Below, one piece after another: positions 35,880 through 45,578 of a stretch of 64,000 bases of DNA. Numbering within the stretch: position 1 is the first letter of the stretch; every line of letters starts with the position of its first letter. This DNA comes from Alteriqipengyuania lutimaris. GTDB taxonomy: Bacteria; Pseudomonadota; Alphaproteobacteria; Sphingomonadales; Sphingomonadaceae. The DNA lies in the NCBI RefSeq assembly GCF_003363135.1, contig NZ_QRBB01000001.1:682001-746000 (forward strand), written 5' to 3'. The notes under the pieces are model-generated. The model was not told the origin of the DNA, ran no database searches, and worked only from the letters and a program-made list of their open reading frames with translations. The position numbers and the translations under genes were made by a program.

Positions 35880-36782
35880 ATGGCCAGGCTTACCCATCTC
35901 GAACGGCTCGAAGCCGAGAGCATTCACATTTTTCGCGAGGTCGTCGCGGAGACCGAAAATCCCGTCATGCTCTACTCCGTGGGCAAGGACAGCTCGGTGA
36001 TGCTGCATCTCGCGCGCAAGGCCTTTTATCCCGCCCCGCCACCCTTCCCGATGCTGCACGTGGCCAGCGGGTGGGATTTCCAGGCGCTGCTCGACCATCG
36101 CGACCGGACGGTGAAGGAATACGGGCTCGAACTGATCATCGCGCAGAACGAGCAGGCCGAGGAGCAGGGCATCAACCCCTTCGATACCGGCAGCGCGCTC
36201 TACAGCCAGGCGCAGCTGACCGATCCATTGAAGCGCGCGCTGAGCGAACATGGCTTCGATGCCGCCTTCGGCGGGGGCCGCCGCGACGAGGAGAAGGCGC
36301 GTGCGAAGGAGCGGATCTTCAGCTTCCGCACCGCGTCGCACCGCTGGGATCCCAAGAACCAGCGGCCCGAATTGTGGAACCTCTACAACGCGAAGAAGAA
36401 CAAGGGCGAGAGCATCCGGGTGTTCCCGATCTCGAACTGGACCGAGCTAGACATCTGGCAATATATCGCGCTCGAGAAGATCGACATCGTTCCGCTCTAC
36501 CTTTCGCAGAAGCGCCCCACCGTGGAACGCGACGGGCTGATCCTCGTGGTCGACGATGATCGCTTCCGCTTCGAAGAGGGCGAGGAGGTGGTCGAGCGAT
36601 CGGTCCGGTTCCGTACGCTGGGCTGCTATCCGCTGACCGGTGCCACGATCAGCGAGGCGACCGACATGAGCGCTATCATCCAGGAAATGCTGCTGGCGAC
36701 CGGGTCCGAACGGCAGGGCCGCGCGATCGACAAGGGGCAGTCCGCGTCGATGGAAGACAAGAAGCAGGAAGGATACTTCTGA
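35880..36782 (+). CDS. cysD: Sulfate adenylyltransferase subunit 2
   Basis: A 300-residue protein. [17 protein letters not shown] is the PP-loop of the N-type ATP pyrophosphatase fold, and [20 protein letters not shown] is a CysD hallmark. With CysN it adenylates sulfate to APS. ATG 35880 chosen over 35844 as the frame begins [17 protein letters not shown]. The stop overlaps the cysN start (TGATG). I see no regulatory element in the 252 bases upstream. Confidence 0.95.
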   Translation: MARLTHLERLEAESIHIFREVVAETENPVMLYSVGKDSSVMLHLARKAFYPAPPPFPMLHVASGWDFQALLDHRDRTVKEYGLELIIAQNEQAEEQGINPFDTGSALYSQAQLTDPLKRALSEHGFDAAFGGGRRDEEKARAKERIFSFRTASHRWDPKNQRPELWNLYNAKKNKGESIRVFPISNWTELDIWQYIALEKIDIVPLYLSQKRPTVERDGLILVVDDDRFRFEEGEEVVERSVRFRTLGCYPLTGATISEATDMSAIIQEMLLATGSERQGRAIDKGQSASMEDKKQEGYF

Positions 36783-38722
36783 TGGCGGATCAGGAGCCCA
36801 CCCTAGAATCGTCCTTCCGCACCGATGCCCTCATCGCCGAGGATATCGACGCCTATCTCGAGCAGCATCAGCACAAGAGCCTGCTGCGCTTCATCACCTG
36901 CGGCAGCGTGGATGACGGAAAGTCCACGCTGATCGGGCGGCTGCTCTACGATTCCAAGATGATCTTCGAAGATCAGCTCGCCGCGCTCGAAAGCGACAGT
37001 GCGAAGCACGGCACGCAAGGGGCCGAAATCGATTTCGCACTGCTGGTCGACGGGCTGGCGGCCGAGCGCGAGCAGGGCATCACGATCGATGTCGCCTACC
37101 GCTTCTTCGCGACCGAGAAACGCAAGTTCATCGTCGCGGATACGCCTGGGCACGAACAATACACGCGCAACATGGTGACGGGCGCCTCGACCGCGGACCT
37201 TGCCATCATCCTGATCGATGCGCGCAAGGGCGTGCTGCAGCAGACGCGCCGGCACAGCTATCTCGTCCACCTGCTCGGCATTCGGCATGTCGTGCTGGCG
37301 GTGAACAAGATGGATCTGGTCGATTACGACCGCGAGACCTACGATTCGATCGTCGCCGATTATCGCGCCTTTGCGACCGGCATCGGGATCGAGGATTTCA
37401 CCGCGATCCCGATCTCGGGCTTCAAGGGCGATAACATTACGTCGAAGGACGATGGTGCCCCGTCGCCCAACACGCCCTGGTACGAAGGGCCCTCGCTGAT
37501 CGAGCATCTCGAGACCGTCGAATTGGCGAACACCGCCGCGCAGGAACGCTCGTTCCGCATGCCGGTGCAATGGGTCAATCGCCCCAATCTCGACTTCCGG
37601 GGCTTCGCGGGCCTCATCACCGACGGCACCGTGAAGCCGGGCGACCCGGTGCGGATCGTGCCTGCGGGCAAGACGAGCACCATTGCGCGGATTGCGACTT
37701 ACGATGGCGATCTAAAAGAAGCGGTGGCGGGCCAGTCGGTCACACTGACGCTGGCGGACGAGGTCGATTGCAGCCGCGGCGACGTGATCGCGGCGGCCGG
37801 CGATCCGCCCGGAGCCTCCGACCAGTTCAATGCGACGATCGTGTGGCTGGACGAAGAGGCGCTGAAGCCGGGACGCGGATACTGGCTCAAGCTTGGCTCG
37901 CAGATGGTCACCGCGACGGTCCAGCAGCCCAAATACGAGATCGACATGGGCAGCCTCGAGCGGCTCGCGGCGACGACGCTGTCGCTCAACGCGATCGGAG
38001 TCGCCGAATTCGCGACCGATCGCCCGATCACGTTCGAGCCTTATGCGAAGAGCCGCCAGCTGGGCGGCTTCATCCTGATCGACAAGTTCACCAATGCCAC
38101 TGTCGGGGCGGGGATGATCCAGTTCAGCCTGCGCCGCGCGCAGAACGTGCACTGGCAGCCGACCGACATCGGGCGCGACCATCATGCGGCGCTGAAGAAC
38201 CAGGTGCCGCGGGTGCTGTGGTTCACCGGGCTTTCGGGGTCGGGCAAGTCGACCATCGCCAATGCGGTCGAGAAGAAGCTGGCCTTGATGAACCGCCACA
38301 CCTTCCTGCTCGACGGGGACAATGTGCGCCACGGGCTCAACCGCGACCTCGGCTTTACCGAGACCGACCGGATCGAGAATATCCGCCGGATCGGCGAGGT
38401 CGCCAAGCTGATGGCGGATGCCGGCCTGATCGTGCTCACCGCCTTCATCAGCCCCTTCCGGGCCGAGCGGCGCATGGTGCGCGACATGCTGCCCGAAGGC
38501 GAGTTCGTCGAGATTTTCGTCGACACCCCGCTCGAAGTGGCGGAGGAGCGCGACGTGAAGGGTCTCTACAAGAAGGCGCGCAGCGGAGAGCTCAAGAACT
38601 TTACGGGCATCGACAGCCCCTACGAGCCGCCCGAGAGCCCCGAGATCCGGGTCAACACTGTCGGGATGAGCGTCGACGAAGCGGCCGACCACATCATCTC
38701 GAAAATCCTGCCGCTCAAATAA
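36782..38722 (+). CDS. cysNC: Bifunctional sulfate adenylyltransferase subunit 1 / APS kinase
   Basis: A 646-residue fusion. The first 440 residues are a translation-GTPase-like Cys[16 protein letters not shown] (G1), [12 protein letters not shown] (G3), NKMDLVD (G4). The last 190 are Cys[19 protein letters not shown] (Walker A), [16 protein letters not shown] and [13 protein letters not shown]. Together with CysD this makes PAPS. The fused form is common in alphaproteobacteria. PAPS would feed the lasso-operon sulfotransferase. Confidence 0.95.
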   Translation: MADQEPTLESSFRTDALIAEDIDAYLEQHQHKSLLRFITCGSVDDGKSTLIGRLLYDSKMIFEDQLAALESDSAKHGTQGAEIDFALLVDGLAAEREQGITIDVAYRFFATEKRKFIVADTPGHEQYTRNMVTGASTADLAIILIDARKGVLQQTRRHSYLVHLLGIRHVVLAVNKMDLVDYDRETYDSIVADYRAFATGIGIEDFTAIPISGFKGDNITSKDDGAPSPNTPWYEGPSLIEHLETVELANTAAQERSFRMPVQWVNRPNLDFRGFAGLITDGTVKPGDPVRIVPAGKTSTIARIATYDGDLKEAVAGQSVTLTLADEVDCSRGDVIAAAGDPPGASDQFNATIVWLDEEALKPGRGYWLKLGSQMVTATVQQPKYEIDMGSLERLAATTLSLNAIGVAEFATDRPITFEPYAKSRQLGGFILIDKFTNATVGAGMIQFSLRRAQNVHWQPTDIGRDHHAALKNQVPRVLWFTGLSGSGKSTIANAVEKKLALMNRHTFLLDGDNVRHGLNRDLGFTETDRIENIRRIGEVAKLMADAGLIVLTAFISPFRAERRMVRDMLPEGEFVEIFVDTPLEVAEERDVKGLYKKARSGELKNFTGIDSPYEPPESPEIRVNTVGMSVDEAADHIISKILPLK

Positions 38723-38742
38723 CGTCTGACCGGGGGGCTGCG

Positions 38743-39005
38743 ATGTTTCTGTTCAATGGTCTCGAGGCGCATTCGCGTTCCTTGGCCAAGGCGCTCAGCT
38801 GGCGCGTCCTGGGCAGTTTCGACACATTCCTGCTCAGCCTGCTTTTACCCGCAACCTGGAGGCGGCAGGAGCTATCGCTATCACGGAAGTCCTCACCAAG
38901 ATGTCCCTCTATCATTTCCATGAGCGCCTCTGGGCCAACATCTCCTGGGGAATCTCCGGCGGCGGAACACAGCCCGCCCCGACTTTGAAGGACGCCGAGA
39001 CATGA
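38743..39005 (+). pseudogene. DUF2061-family small membrane protein, frameshifted
   Basis: The frame from ATG 38743 starts MFLFNGLEAHSRSLAKALSWRVLG, followed by SFDTFLLSLL, the first half of a DUF2061 protein. It then changes to unrelated sequence. In the minus-one frame from 38847 the rest of the family appears: TRNLEAAGAIAITEVLTKM and continuing to SWGISGG, ending TGA 39003-39005. One base appears to be missing at the CTTTTA run (38842-38847). It could be a true lesion or a sequencing error. The restored stop overlaps the cysQ start (ATGA), which suggests the intact gene was part of this operon. Confidence 0.8.
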
Positions 39006-39724
39006 CCGATCTGGAACTGGCCCGTACCCTCGCCGAACAGGCGGGCAAGATCGCGCTCGCGATTCGCGCCACCGGCCTGATCGAGGGCAAGGCCCTGGGA
39101 AAGGCGGGGGACCGGGCGGCCAACGCCTTCCTCGTCCCGGCAATCGCCCAGCACCGGCCCGACGACGCGCTTCTGTCGGAGGAGAGCGAGGACGATCGTT
39201 CGCGGCTCCACAAGGGTCGCGTCTGGATCGTCGATCCGGTCGACGGGACGCGCGAATATGGCGAGGAGCGTGCCGACTGGGCGGTGCACGTGGGGCTGGC
39301 GATCGACGGAGTCGCGCATACGGGCGCGGTCGCTTTGCCGGGTCTGGGCCTGGTTCTCGGCAGCGATGCCGGTGCGCGCGCGGATCATGCGCCCACCGGC
39401 AAGATCGTCGTCAGCCGCAGCCGACCGCCCGCCGAGGCCGAGCGGGTCGCCGCCGCGCTGGGCATGGAACTGGTCGGCATGGGCTCGGCCGGGGCCAAGG
39501 CGATGGCCGTGGTGCGCGGGGACGCCGATGCCTACCTCCACAGCGGAGGCCAGTACGAGTGGGACAATTGCGCCCCGGTCGCGGTGGCCCAGGCGCACGG
39601 CCTGCACTGTTCGCGCATCGACGGTGCGGCGCTGCGCTACAACCGGGCCGACGTGTCGCTGCCCGATCTGCTGATCTGTCGCGAGGAACTGGCGAAACCC
39701 ATCCTCGATGCTATCGCGCGGTAG
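39002..39724 (+). CDS. cysQ: 3'(2'),5'-bisphosphate nucleotidase
   Basis: A 240-residue inositol-phosphatase-family protein. Metal-binding motifs are SEESEDD, WIVDPVDGTREYGE and the C-terminal YEWDNCAP. CysQ removes the 3'-phosphate of PAP, the by-product of PAPS-using reactions, which fits its place after cysD-cysNC. It overlaps the broken DUF2061 gene by four bases and is convergent with manA, whose end overlaps by 14 bases. Confidence 0.9.
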   Translation: MTDLELARTLAEQAGKIALAIRATGLIEGKALGKAGDRAANAFLVPAIAQHRPDDALLSEESEDDRSRLHKGRVWIVDPVDGTREYGEERADWAVHVGLAIDGVAHTGAVALPGLGLVLGSDAGARADHAPTGKIVVSRSRPPAEAERVAAALGMELVGMGSAGAKAMAVVRGDADAYLHSGGQYEWDNCAPVAVAQAHGLHCSRIDGAALRYNRADVSLPDLLICREELAKPILDAIAR

Positions 39725-40520
39725 GTCGCTCGCTCTCCTCGACCAGCGCGACGGCGGCGCCATCGGCCAGCGCCAGGCCATCGACGCCCTCGGTCAGCGT
39801 GCAACTGCCCTTCGCGAGCGGTCGTCCGCCTACCGAAACACCGTCCGAAAACGGCAGGACGAGCGTTTGCCCCTCAAATCTGCCTGCCGGGATTTTCGCG
39901 CTGCCGCTCACCCGGGCCATGCGGAAAAACGGCCCGTCGATGAATTCGACGTAATCTCGACCGGACGTGTCAACGCGCGGCCCCGGGTCGTAGACGCCCC
40001 TTTCGGATACCTGCAGGCCGTCTTCGAGATGGAGTTCGCGCGGGCGGCCGTAATCGTAAAGCCGGTAGGTGATACCGCTGTTCTGCTGCACTTCGAGCAG
40101 GCTGATCCCGGCACCGATCGCATGGATGGTGCCCGCCGGGATGGAGAAGAAATCTCCCGCCCGCACATCGAAGTAGCCGAGGTTGCTCTCGATCGAACCG
40201 TCGAGAGCGGCTGCGCGCAATTCCTCGACAGACATCTCGCGCTTCAGGCCGACCGCGATCTGCGCCCCGGGTTCCGCATCGAGGATGTACCAGCACTCGC
40301 TCTTGCCGCGATGGCCCGCCGGTGCCTGCGTATCGTTGGGGTGAACCTGGACAGACAGCGCTGCGCTCGTGAAAATATACTTCACCAGCAGGTTGGAAAA
40401 GTCGGGCGGGGGATCGAACCAGATTTCGCCCAGCGGTTCGCTCGAAGGATTGGTAAAAGGTGCTGGCGGCTCGTGCCGGCCCCAAACCTTCTGCACCCTG
40501 TGGATGGGGAGCTCCCGCAT
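39711..40520 (-). CDS. manA: Mannose-6-phosphate isomerase, class I
   Basis: A 269-residue cupin. The signature includes LSVQVHPNDTQA, KSECWYILDAEPGAQIAVGL, DFFSIPAGTIHAIG and LLEVQQNSGITYRLYDYGR. It interconverts fructose-6-P and mannose-6-P. The start overlaps the manC stop (TGATG). It supplies mannose for GDP-mannose, hence fucose. Confidence 0.88.
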   Translation of the reverse strand: MRELPIHRVQKVWGRHEPPAPFTNPSSEPLGEIWFDPPPDFSNLLVKYIFTSAALSVQVHPNDTQAPAGHRGKSECWYILDAEPGAQIAVGLKREMSVEELRAAALDGSIESNLGYFDVRAGDFFSIPAGTIHAIGAGISLLEVQQNSGITYRLYDYGRPRELHLEDGLQVSERGVYDPGPRVDTSGRDYVEFIDGPFFRMARVSGSAKIPAGRFEGQTLVLPFSDGVSVGGRPLAKGSCTLTEGVDGLALADGAAVALVEESERPTAR

Positions 40521-41533
40521 CAGCGCGAAACGCCTTCCAGCTTGCCGACCGACTGTGCGCCCTTGGCGTTCGTCACCAGGATATCATCGCCATCGACGAT
40601 GACGATCACATCGTCGAGCCCGACGACCGAAACGCGGGGTCCGTCGCTGTCGACCATCGCATTGGTGCTATCGAGCAGTTCGTGCGGGCCGCTGCTCGCG
40701 CATCCTCGCGCTTCGCGCAACGCGTCCCAGTTTCCGATATCGGACCAGCCCATCGACACGGGCACCATCGCGGCGCGGTCGGTGTTTTCCATCACCGCGT
40801 AATCGATCGAGTCCCCGTCGATCCGCGCGAATTGATCCTGGGCCGGAGTGAAGATGCCGTCCTCCAGGGCCCCTTCCTCCACCGCAGCCTCGCACAGCCT
40901 TGCCATTTCGGGCCGATGCGTGCGCAGTTCGTCCAGCAGGGCCTCCCGGCCGAAAGCGAAGATCCCGCCGTTCCAGCTATAGCGGCCATCGGCAAGGAAG
41001 GCCTTGGCCGTCTCGAGATCGGGCTTTTCGACGAAGGCCTCGAGCGCGTAGCCACCATCCAGCGCGTCTCCGCGCTTGAGGTAGCCGTAACCAGTGTGCG
41101 GGCTTGCCGCCTCGATCCCGAAGCTGACGAGATGATTCTTGCGGGCAAGCTCGGCCGCGGCGGCTGCGGCGGCGCGGAAGGCGGCTTCGTCGGCAATGTG
41201 ATGATCGCTGGGGCAGACGAGCAGCACGCTGCCCTCGGGGGCTCGCAGTGCTGCGAGTGCAATGGCGGGGGCGGTGTTGCGCCCGACCGGCTCGGCAATG
41301 ATCGAGAGAGATTCGCCGCCCTGTTCGCGGATGAAGGAGATATGCGCTTCGCCTGCGACCACGATCGGCGCGCGGAACAGGGCGTCGTCGGCCACGCGCT
41401 CGAGCGCTTGCTGGAACAGGGTGCGTTCGCCCAGCAGGGGAAGGAAGGGTTTCGGTTTGGTCCGCCTGCTGCGCGGCCAGAGGCGTGTACCCCCACCTCC
41501 GCACAGGATCACGGGCTGAATCGTCGCTGCCAT
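40520..41533 (-). CDS. manC: Mannose-1-phosphate guanylyltransferase
   Basis: A 337-residue nucleotidyltransferase with LCGGGGTRLWPRSR (the nucleotide-binding loop), EPVGRNTAPAIALAA, VCPSDHHIAD and FVEKPDLETA. It lacks the C-terminal isomerase domain of bifunctional enzymes; that function is the separate ManA. It makes GDP-mannose. The frame is open upstream to 41746, but ATG 41533 places the loop at residue 10. It is divergent from pdxH. Confidence 0.92.
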   Translation of the reverse strand: MAATIQPVILCGGGGTRLWPRSRRTKPKPFLPLLGERTLFQQALERVADDALFRAPIVVAGEAHISFIREQGGESLSIIAEPVGRNTAPAIALAALRAPEGSVLLVCPSDHHIADEAAFRAAAAAAAELARKNHLVSFGIEAASPHTGYGYLKRGDALDGGYALEAFVEKPDLETAKAFLADGRYSWNGGIFAFGREALLDELRTHRPEMARLCEAAVEEGALEDGIFTPAQDQFARIDGDSIDYAVMENTDRAAMVPVSMGWSDIGNWDALREARGCASSGPHELLDSTNAMVDSDGPRVSVVGLDDVIVIVDGDDILVTNAKGAQSVGKLEGVSR

Positions 41534-41615
41534 CCTTGCAGGCTCTAGCGACCGTGGATGGCAAATCAATTGCTCTGATTGCTCGCCACCCCCGGCAGGG
41601 CTAGAGCATCGGGAG

Positions 41616-42245
41616 ATGAAGCCAGACCAGCCCACTGCCGACGCGAGCGCACTGCCGACGACCGATCCCCTCGGCCTGTTCGAGGAATGGATGCTGGAGG
41701 CGCGCGAGAGCGAGCCGAACGATTCCAACGCGATGGCGCTGGCCACCGCGACTCCCGAGGGGCGGCCGTCGGTGCGGATGGTGCTGCTGAAGGATCACCG
41801 GGATGGCGGCTTCACCTTCTATACCAACGCGCAGAGCCGCAAGGGCGAGGAGATCCGCGCGAACATGCACGCCGCGCTGCTGTTCCACTGGAAGAGCCTG
41901 CGCCGCCAGATCCGTATCGAGGGCCCGCTGCGCCAAGTGTCGGACGCGACGGCAGATGCCTATTTCCATTCGCGTTCGCGCGCGTCGCAACTAGGGGCGG
42001 TCGCCTCGGCCCAGTCACGCCCGCTCGACGATCGCGCGCTCTTCGTCGAGCGCTATGAAGCGGCCGAGCAACGCTTCGCTGGCGGAGAGGTAGAGCGGCC
42101 CGCGCACTGGACCGGCTTCACGCTCGATGCCCAGCGGATCGAATTCTGGCTCGATCGCGAGAATCGCCTGCACGACCGGCGCCTGTTCGTCCGCGACGGG
42201 GAAGGTCCGGGCGCAGGATGGACCAGTTCGCTGCTTTATCCATGA
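41616..42245 (+). CDS. pdxH: Pyridoxamine 5'-phosphate oxidase
   Basis: A 209-residue protein with FMN-binding RMVLLKDHRDGGFTFYTNAQSRKGEEI and the C-terminal RIEFWLDRENRLHDRRLFVRDG... YP. It oxidises pyridoxine/pyridoxamine phosphate to pyridoxal phosphate. The stop overlaps the next start (ATGA). Confidence 0.93.
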   Translation: MKPDQPTADASALPTTDPLGLFEEWMLEARESEPNDSNAMALATATPEGRPSVRMVLLKDHRDGGFTFYTNAQSRKGEEIRANMHAALLFHWKSLRRQIRIEGPLRQVSDATADAYFHSRSRASQLGAVASAQSRPLDDRALFVERYEAAEQRFAGGEVERPAHWTGFTLDAQRIEFWLDRENRLHDRRLFVRDGEGPGAGWTSSLLYP

Positions 42246-43219
42246 GCGGTACGGCCCATCTGGGGCGCGGGGCGGCCATCGCCTCGATCACGACCGCGCT
42301 GTTCCTCGTCGCGCTCAAACTGTGGGCGGTGTGGCAGTCCAACTCGATGGCGATGCTCGGCAGCCTCGCCGACAGTGCGCTCGACCTCGTGGCCAGCCTG
42401 GCCACCTTCGCGGGAGTTATCATAGCGGCGCGTCCGGCCGATCGGACCCACCGCTTCGGCCACGGCAAGGCCGAGTCTCTCGCCGCGATCTTCCAGGTCA
42501 TGCTGATAGCGCTGTCGGCAGCCGGGATCGCGATGCAGTCGGCCCGCGTGCTGATCGCGGGCAGATCGGTCGCCGCGGCGGAGGAAGGTATCGCGGTCAG
42601 CGTGGTCGCGATTGTCGCGACCTTCGCACTGCTCGCCTACCAGCGCTACGTGATTGCGCGCACGCGGTCGGTGGCGATCCAGGCCGACCATGTTCATTAC
42701 CAGTCCGACCTGCTGCTCAATCTGGCAGTGATCGTCGCGCTGGTTCTCGAGACCTATGCAGGACTGACGGGCGCCGACCCTATTTTCGGTCTGGCGATCG
42801 CTGCCTGGCTGCTGTGGGGGGCCTGGCGGGCAGGGGCCGAGGCTATCGACCACCTGATGGACCGCGAATGGTCCGAAGAGAAGCGCGCCCGCTTCGTCGC
42901 GGTGGCCGCGCGCCATCCCGAACTCTCCAAGCTGCACGACCTGCGCACTCGTACCAGCGGCGGAATCGACTTCGTGCAATTCCACGTGGACCTTCCGGGC
43001 GATTACACCGTTAGCAGGGCACACGACATCCTCGAACGGGTGGAACAGGACCTTCTGGCCGAGTTTCCCGATGCCGAGGTGCTGATCCACGTCGATCCTT
43101 CGGGGCATGTGGACGAGCCGAGCAACAGACTGGTCGAGGAAGACCAGTTCAGCCGATTTGGAGAGAGACCGGTGCCCCAAGATAGAAACGGACCCGATAC
43201 GAGCGGACCGGCAACGTGA
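42242..43219 (+). CDS. Cation diffusion facilitator (FieF-like metal efflux)
   Basis: A 325-residue protein with six membrane helices and CDF metal-site motifs: SLADSALDLVAS, HRFGHGKAESL and DHVHYQSD (residues about 40-160). The cytoplasmic domain follows (about 215-290, HDLRTRTSGGIDFVQFHVDLPG). It exports divalent metals such as Fe, Zn or Co in exchange for protons. The ATG at 42242 overlaps the pdxH stop; 42218 is a less likely upstream start. The stop overlaps the next gene as GTGA. Confidence 0.9.
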   Translation: MSGTAHLGRGAAIASITTALFLVALKLWAVWQSNSMAMLGSLADSALDLVASLATFAGVIIAARPADRTHRFGHGKAESLAAIFQVMLIALSAAGIAMQSARVLIAGRSVAAAEEGIAVSVVAIVATFALLAYQRYVIARTRSVAIQADHVHYQSDLLLNLAVIVALVLETYAGLTGADPIFGLAIAAWLLWGAWRAGAEAIDHLMDREWSEEKRARFVAVAARHPELSKLHDLRTRTSGGIDFVQFHVDLPGDYTVSRAHDILERVEQDLLAEFPDAEVLIHVDPSGHVDEPSNRLVEEDQFSRFGERPVPQDRNGPDTSGPAT

Positions 43220-44028
43220 GCGCGCTGCCCTACTGGCATGTCGATGCCTTTGCCAACCGCCCCTTCGGGGGCAACCAGGCGGCGGTCATGCCGCTCACAG
43301 GCTGGCTTCCCGATGCCACGCTGCAGGCCATCGCCGAAGAGAACAATTTCGCCGAGACCGCCTTCCTCGTCCGCGATACGAGCGGCAATGCCGACTGGGA
43401 CCTGCGCTGGTTCACGCCGACCAGCGAGGTCGCGCTGTGCGGTCATGCGACCCTGGCGGCGGGCCACGTCCTTCTCGACAAGGCCAATGGCTACCACTCC
43501 GGCGATTCGGTCACTTTCCGCACGCGCAAGGCCGGCGGCCTCGAGGTGCGGCGGATGGACGAGGGTTATGAGCTGGCGCTCCCGATCACGACGGTCGAAG
43601 AAGCCGAACTTCCCTCGCTCCTGAACGCGCTGCACGTGAAGGCGCCGCTGTTCGAATCGGTCAGCGGGGCCGAGCAGACAACGATCGTGCTGCTGGAAGA
43701 CGAAGCCGCGGTCCGTGCGCTCCACCCGGATATGCAGGCTCTGGCGAAGATCGACCGGATGGTGATCTGCACCGCCCCAGGTACCGAGACCGATATCGTC
43801 AGCCGGGTTTTCGTGCCTGCATGGGGCGTGCCGGAAGACAGCGTTACCGGTTCCGCGCATGCGGCGCTTGCCCCTTTCTGGACCAAGCGGCTCGGACGCG
43901 ACACCTTGAGCGCTTTCCAGGCATCGAAACGAGGCGGCATGCTCCACTGCCGTATGGATGGGGAGCGCGTGTGGCTCGGCGGGCCGTGCGTCACCGTGGT
44001 GGAAGGCAGGTTCAACCTGCCCGAATAG
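43216..44028 (+). CDS. PhzF-family isomerase/epimerase-like protein
   Basis: A 270-residue protein with the PhzF pattern: HVDAFANRPFGGNQAAV, NFAETAFLV (catalytic Glu), RWFTPTSEVALCGHATLAAGHVL and GSAHAALAPFW. The fold resembles diaminopimelate epimerase; substrates vary and are not known here. It starts at GTG 43216, overlapping the previous stop. Confidence 0.88.
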   Translation: MSALPYWHVDAFANRPFGGNQAAVMPLTGWLPDATLQAIAEENNFAETAFLVRDTSGNADWDLRWFTPTSEVALCGHATLAAGHVLLDKANGYHSGDSVTFRTRKAGGLEVRRMDEGYELALPITTVEEAELPSLLNALHVKAPLFESVSGAEQTTIVLLEDEAAVRALHPDMQALAKIDRMVICTAPGTETDIVSRVFVPAWGVPEDSVTGSAHAALAPFWTKRLGRDTLSAFQASKRGGMLHCRMDGERVWLGGPCVTVVEGRFNLPE

Positions 44029-44031
44029 CAC

Positions 44032-45165
44032 TTATGGGGACGGGTAGAGTTCGACCACGTCGTTGATCTGGCGCAGGAGCGCGCGCCGCTGGTCCGCATC
44101 CGAATGGCCGAGGCGCACGATCGTCAGGCGCTGCTGCGGCGAGACGACGATATACTGCCCCATATGGCCGATTGCCGCGAAAATTCCTTCCGGGCTGTCG
44201 ATCGGATAGAGCTGGTTCTGTGGATCGCCTGCCTGTGTATTGAGCCAGGTCTGCCCGCCATAGAAAGGCGCGGGCGGGCTCGGCTCGAGCATGAACTCGA
44301 TCCACTTGCGTGGGACCAGCTGGGTGCCGCGATAGCTTCCGCGGTTGCGCAGGAACTCCCCGAACCGCGCCCAGTCGCGCGCCGTTGCATGGATGGCGCT
44401 GCCGCCGATCAGCGTGCCTGCCGCATCATATTCGGGCACCATCGAATCCATACCCAGCGGCCCAAACAGACGCGTCTTGAGATAGGTGTCGACCGCAATC
44501 CGCCGTTCCTCGGGATCGTCGCTGCCGCCCGTCAGCGCATTGGCGGCGATATCGGCGAGGATCACGGTCGTGTTGCTCGAATATTCGAACGTTTCGCCCG
44601 GCTCGGCTTCGAGCGGCTGCTGCTCCGCAAAGGTCGCCATGTCGTCGCGCTGGTCGAGGAAGAGCATTCGCACCTCACTTGATTCGTAGGGCACTTCGCC
44701 GCCTTCGGTATGATCGAGGCCCGAGCGCATCTGCAGCAGGTGGCGAAGCGTGATGTCGGCACGCGCGTCCCCCGGGCGTTGCCAGCTGGCGATGGGCGCG
44801 GGCGCGTCGAGCTCCAACGCGCCATCGGCGACCAGCATCCCGATCATCACGGCGGTGACGGTTTTCGCCATCGACCAGCTGATGAAGCGCGTGTCCGCAT
44901 CGTAGCCTTCGCCGTAGCGCTCGGCGACAATCTCGCCTGCGTGCATGACCAGCGCGGCGCGGGTATCGCCTAGCCCCTGTTCTTCCTCGAACAGGTCGCC
45001 GAACTCCATCGCCAGTCTCTGCCGACCGACGCCGGGGTTTTCCTCGACGGCGGCCAGTTCGGCCTCGGTCGGGCCCGGATCGGGCTCCGCCCCTCCACCG
45101 CACGCGGCAAGCGACAAAACGAGGGGCAGGGGGGTTGCAAGCAGCAATGCGCGGGGCGACAACAT
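44032..45165 (-). CDS. Beta-lactamase-fold serine hydrolase, lipoprotein
   Basis: A 377-residue protein with a lipoprotein signal peptide (lipobox LAAC). The catalytic SxxK is SMAK in SWSMAKTVTAVMIGML; YSSNTTVILADI fits the Tyr-x-Asn position, and HMGQYIVVSP lies near the third motif. Class C beta-lactamase/6-aminohexanoate-dimer hydrolase family. The substrate is unknown; it probably acts in the periplasm. ATG 45165 shares the palindrome CATG with the start of the plus-strand gene at 45164. The frame is open upstream to 45327, but that lacks a signal peptide. Confidence 0.82.
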   Translation of the reverse strand: MLSPRALLLATPLPLVLSLAACGGGAEPDPGPTEAELAAVEENPGVGRQRLAMEFGDLFEEEQGLGDTRAALVMHAGEIVAERYGEGYDADTRFISWSMAKTVTAVMIGMLVADGALELDAPAPIASWQRPGDARADITLRHLLQMRSGLDHTEGGEVPYESSEVRMLFLDQRDDMATFAEQQPLEAEPGETFEYSSNTTVILADIAANALTGGSDDPEERRIAVDTYLKTRLFGPLGMDSMVPEYDAAGTLIGGSAIHATARDWARFGEFLRNRGSYRGTQLVPRKWIEFMLEPSPPAPFYGGQTWLNTQAGDPQNQLYPIDSPEGIFAAIGHMGQYIVVSPQQRLTIVRLGHSDADQRRALLRQINDVVELYPSP

Positions 45166-45562
45166 GGGCGAAGCAAATCGCACGAGAGAAGCCCGCTTGG
45201 CAACGACCGAAACCAATATCCGCGACCGCGGCAAAAAGCGCCTGTGGCCGCGCATCCTGCTCGTCATCGCGCTGGGGCTCGTCACCGTGCTCGCGGTCGC
45301 TTGGTACGCCAATCGCACCACGATCAACGGCTATGCCATGACCGGGGCGTCATATGCCGCCCGGGTCGGCTGTTCCTGTCGCTATATCGGCGGGCGGTCG
45401 ATCGGCGATTGCGCGAAAGACAAGGTGGCGGGAATGGAGCTCGTCCGCCTCTCGGACGATCCGGCGACCAGGAGCGTCACCGCGACCTTCCCGCTCGTCG
45501 CCAGCCAGACCGCGACATTTCGTGAAGGCTACGGCTGCGTGCTCGAGGAATGGGACGGCTGA
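45164..45562 (+). CDS. Membrane-anchored Cys-containing protein of unknown function
   Basis: A 132-residue protein with one membrane helix (RILLVIALGLVTVLAVAW) and a periplasmic part with four Cys (VGCSCRYIGG, GDCAKDK, GYGCVLEE), which may pair. No family recognised. ATG 45164 overlaps the start codon of the divergent serine hydrolase; an in-frame TTG at 45197, preceded by GAGAGAAG, is a plausible real start (121 residues). It is convergent with mnmA. Confidence 0.6.
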   Translation: MGEANRTREARLATTETNIRDRGKKRLWPRILLVIALGLVTVLAVAWYANRTTINGYAMTGASYAARVGCSCRYIGGRSIGDCAKDKVAGMELVRLSDDPATRSVTATFPLVASQTATFREGYGCVLEEWDG

Positions 45563-45578
45563 GGCCGCGCCGGGTATC

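Noticed and set aside
38842..38847. Programmed minus-one frameshift in the DUF2061 gene
   Set aside because: The CTT TTA site is not a good slippery heptamer and no downstream pseudoknot was seen; a simple one-base loss or sequence error is more likely.
41542..41607. Inverted repeat GCTCTAGC ... GCTAGAGC between manC and pdxH
   Set aside because: The arms are only 8 bases and 50 bases apart; without conservation data it may be chance.
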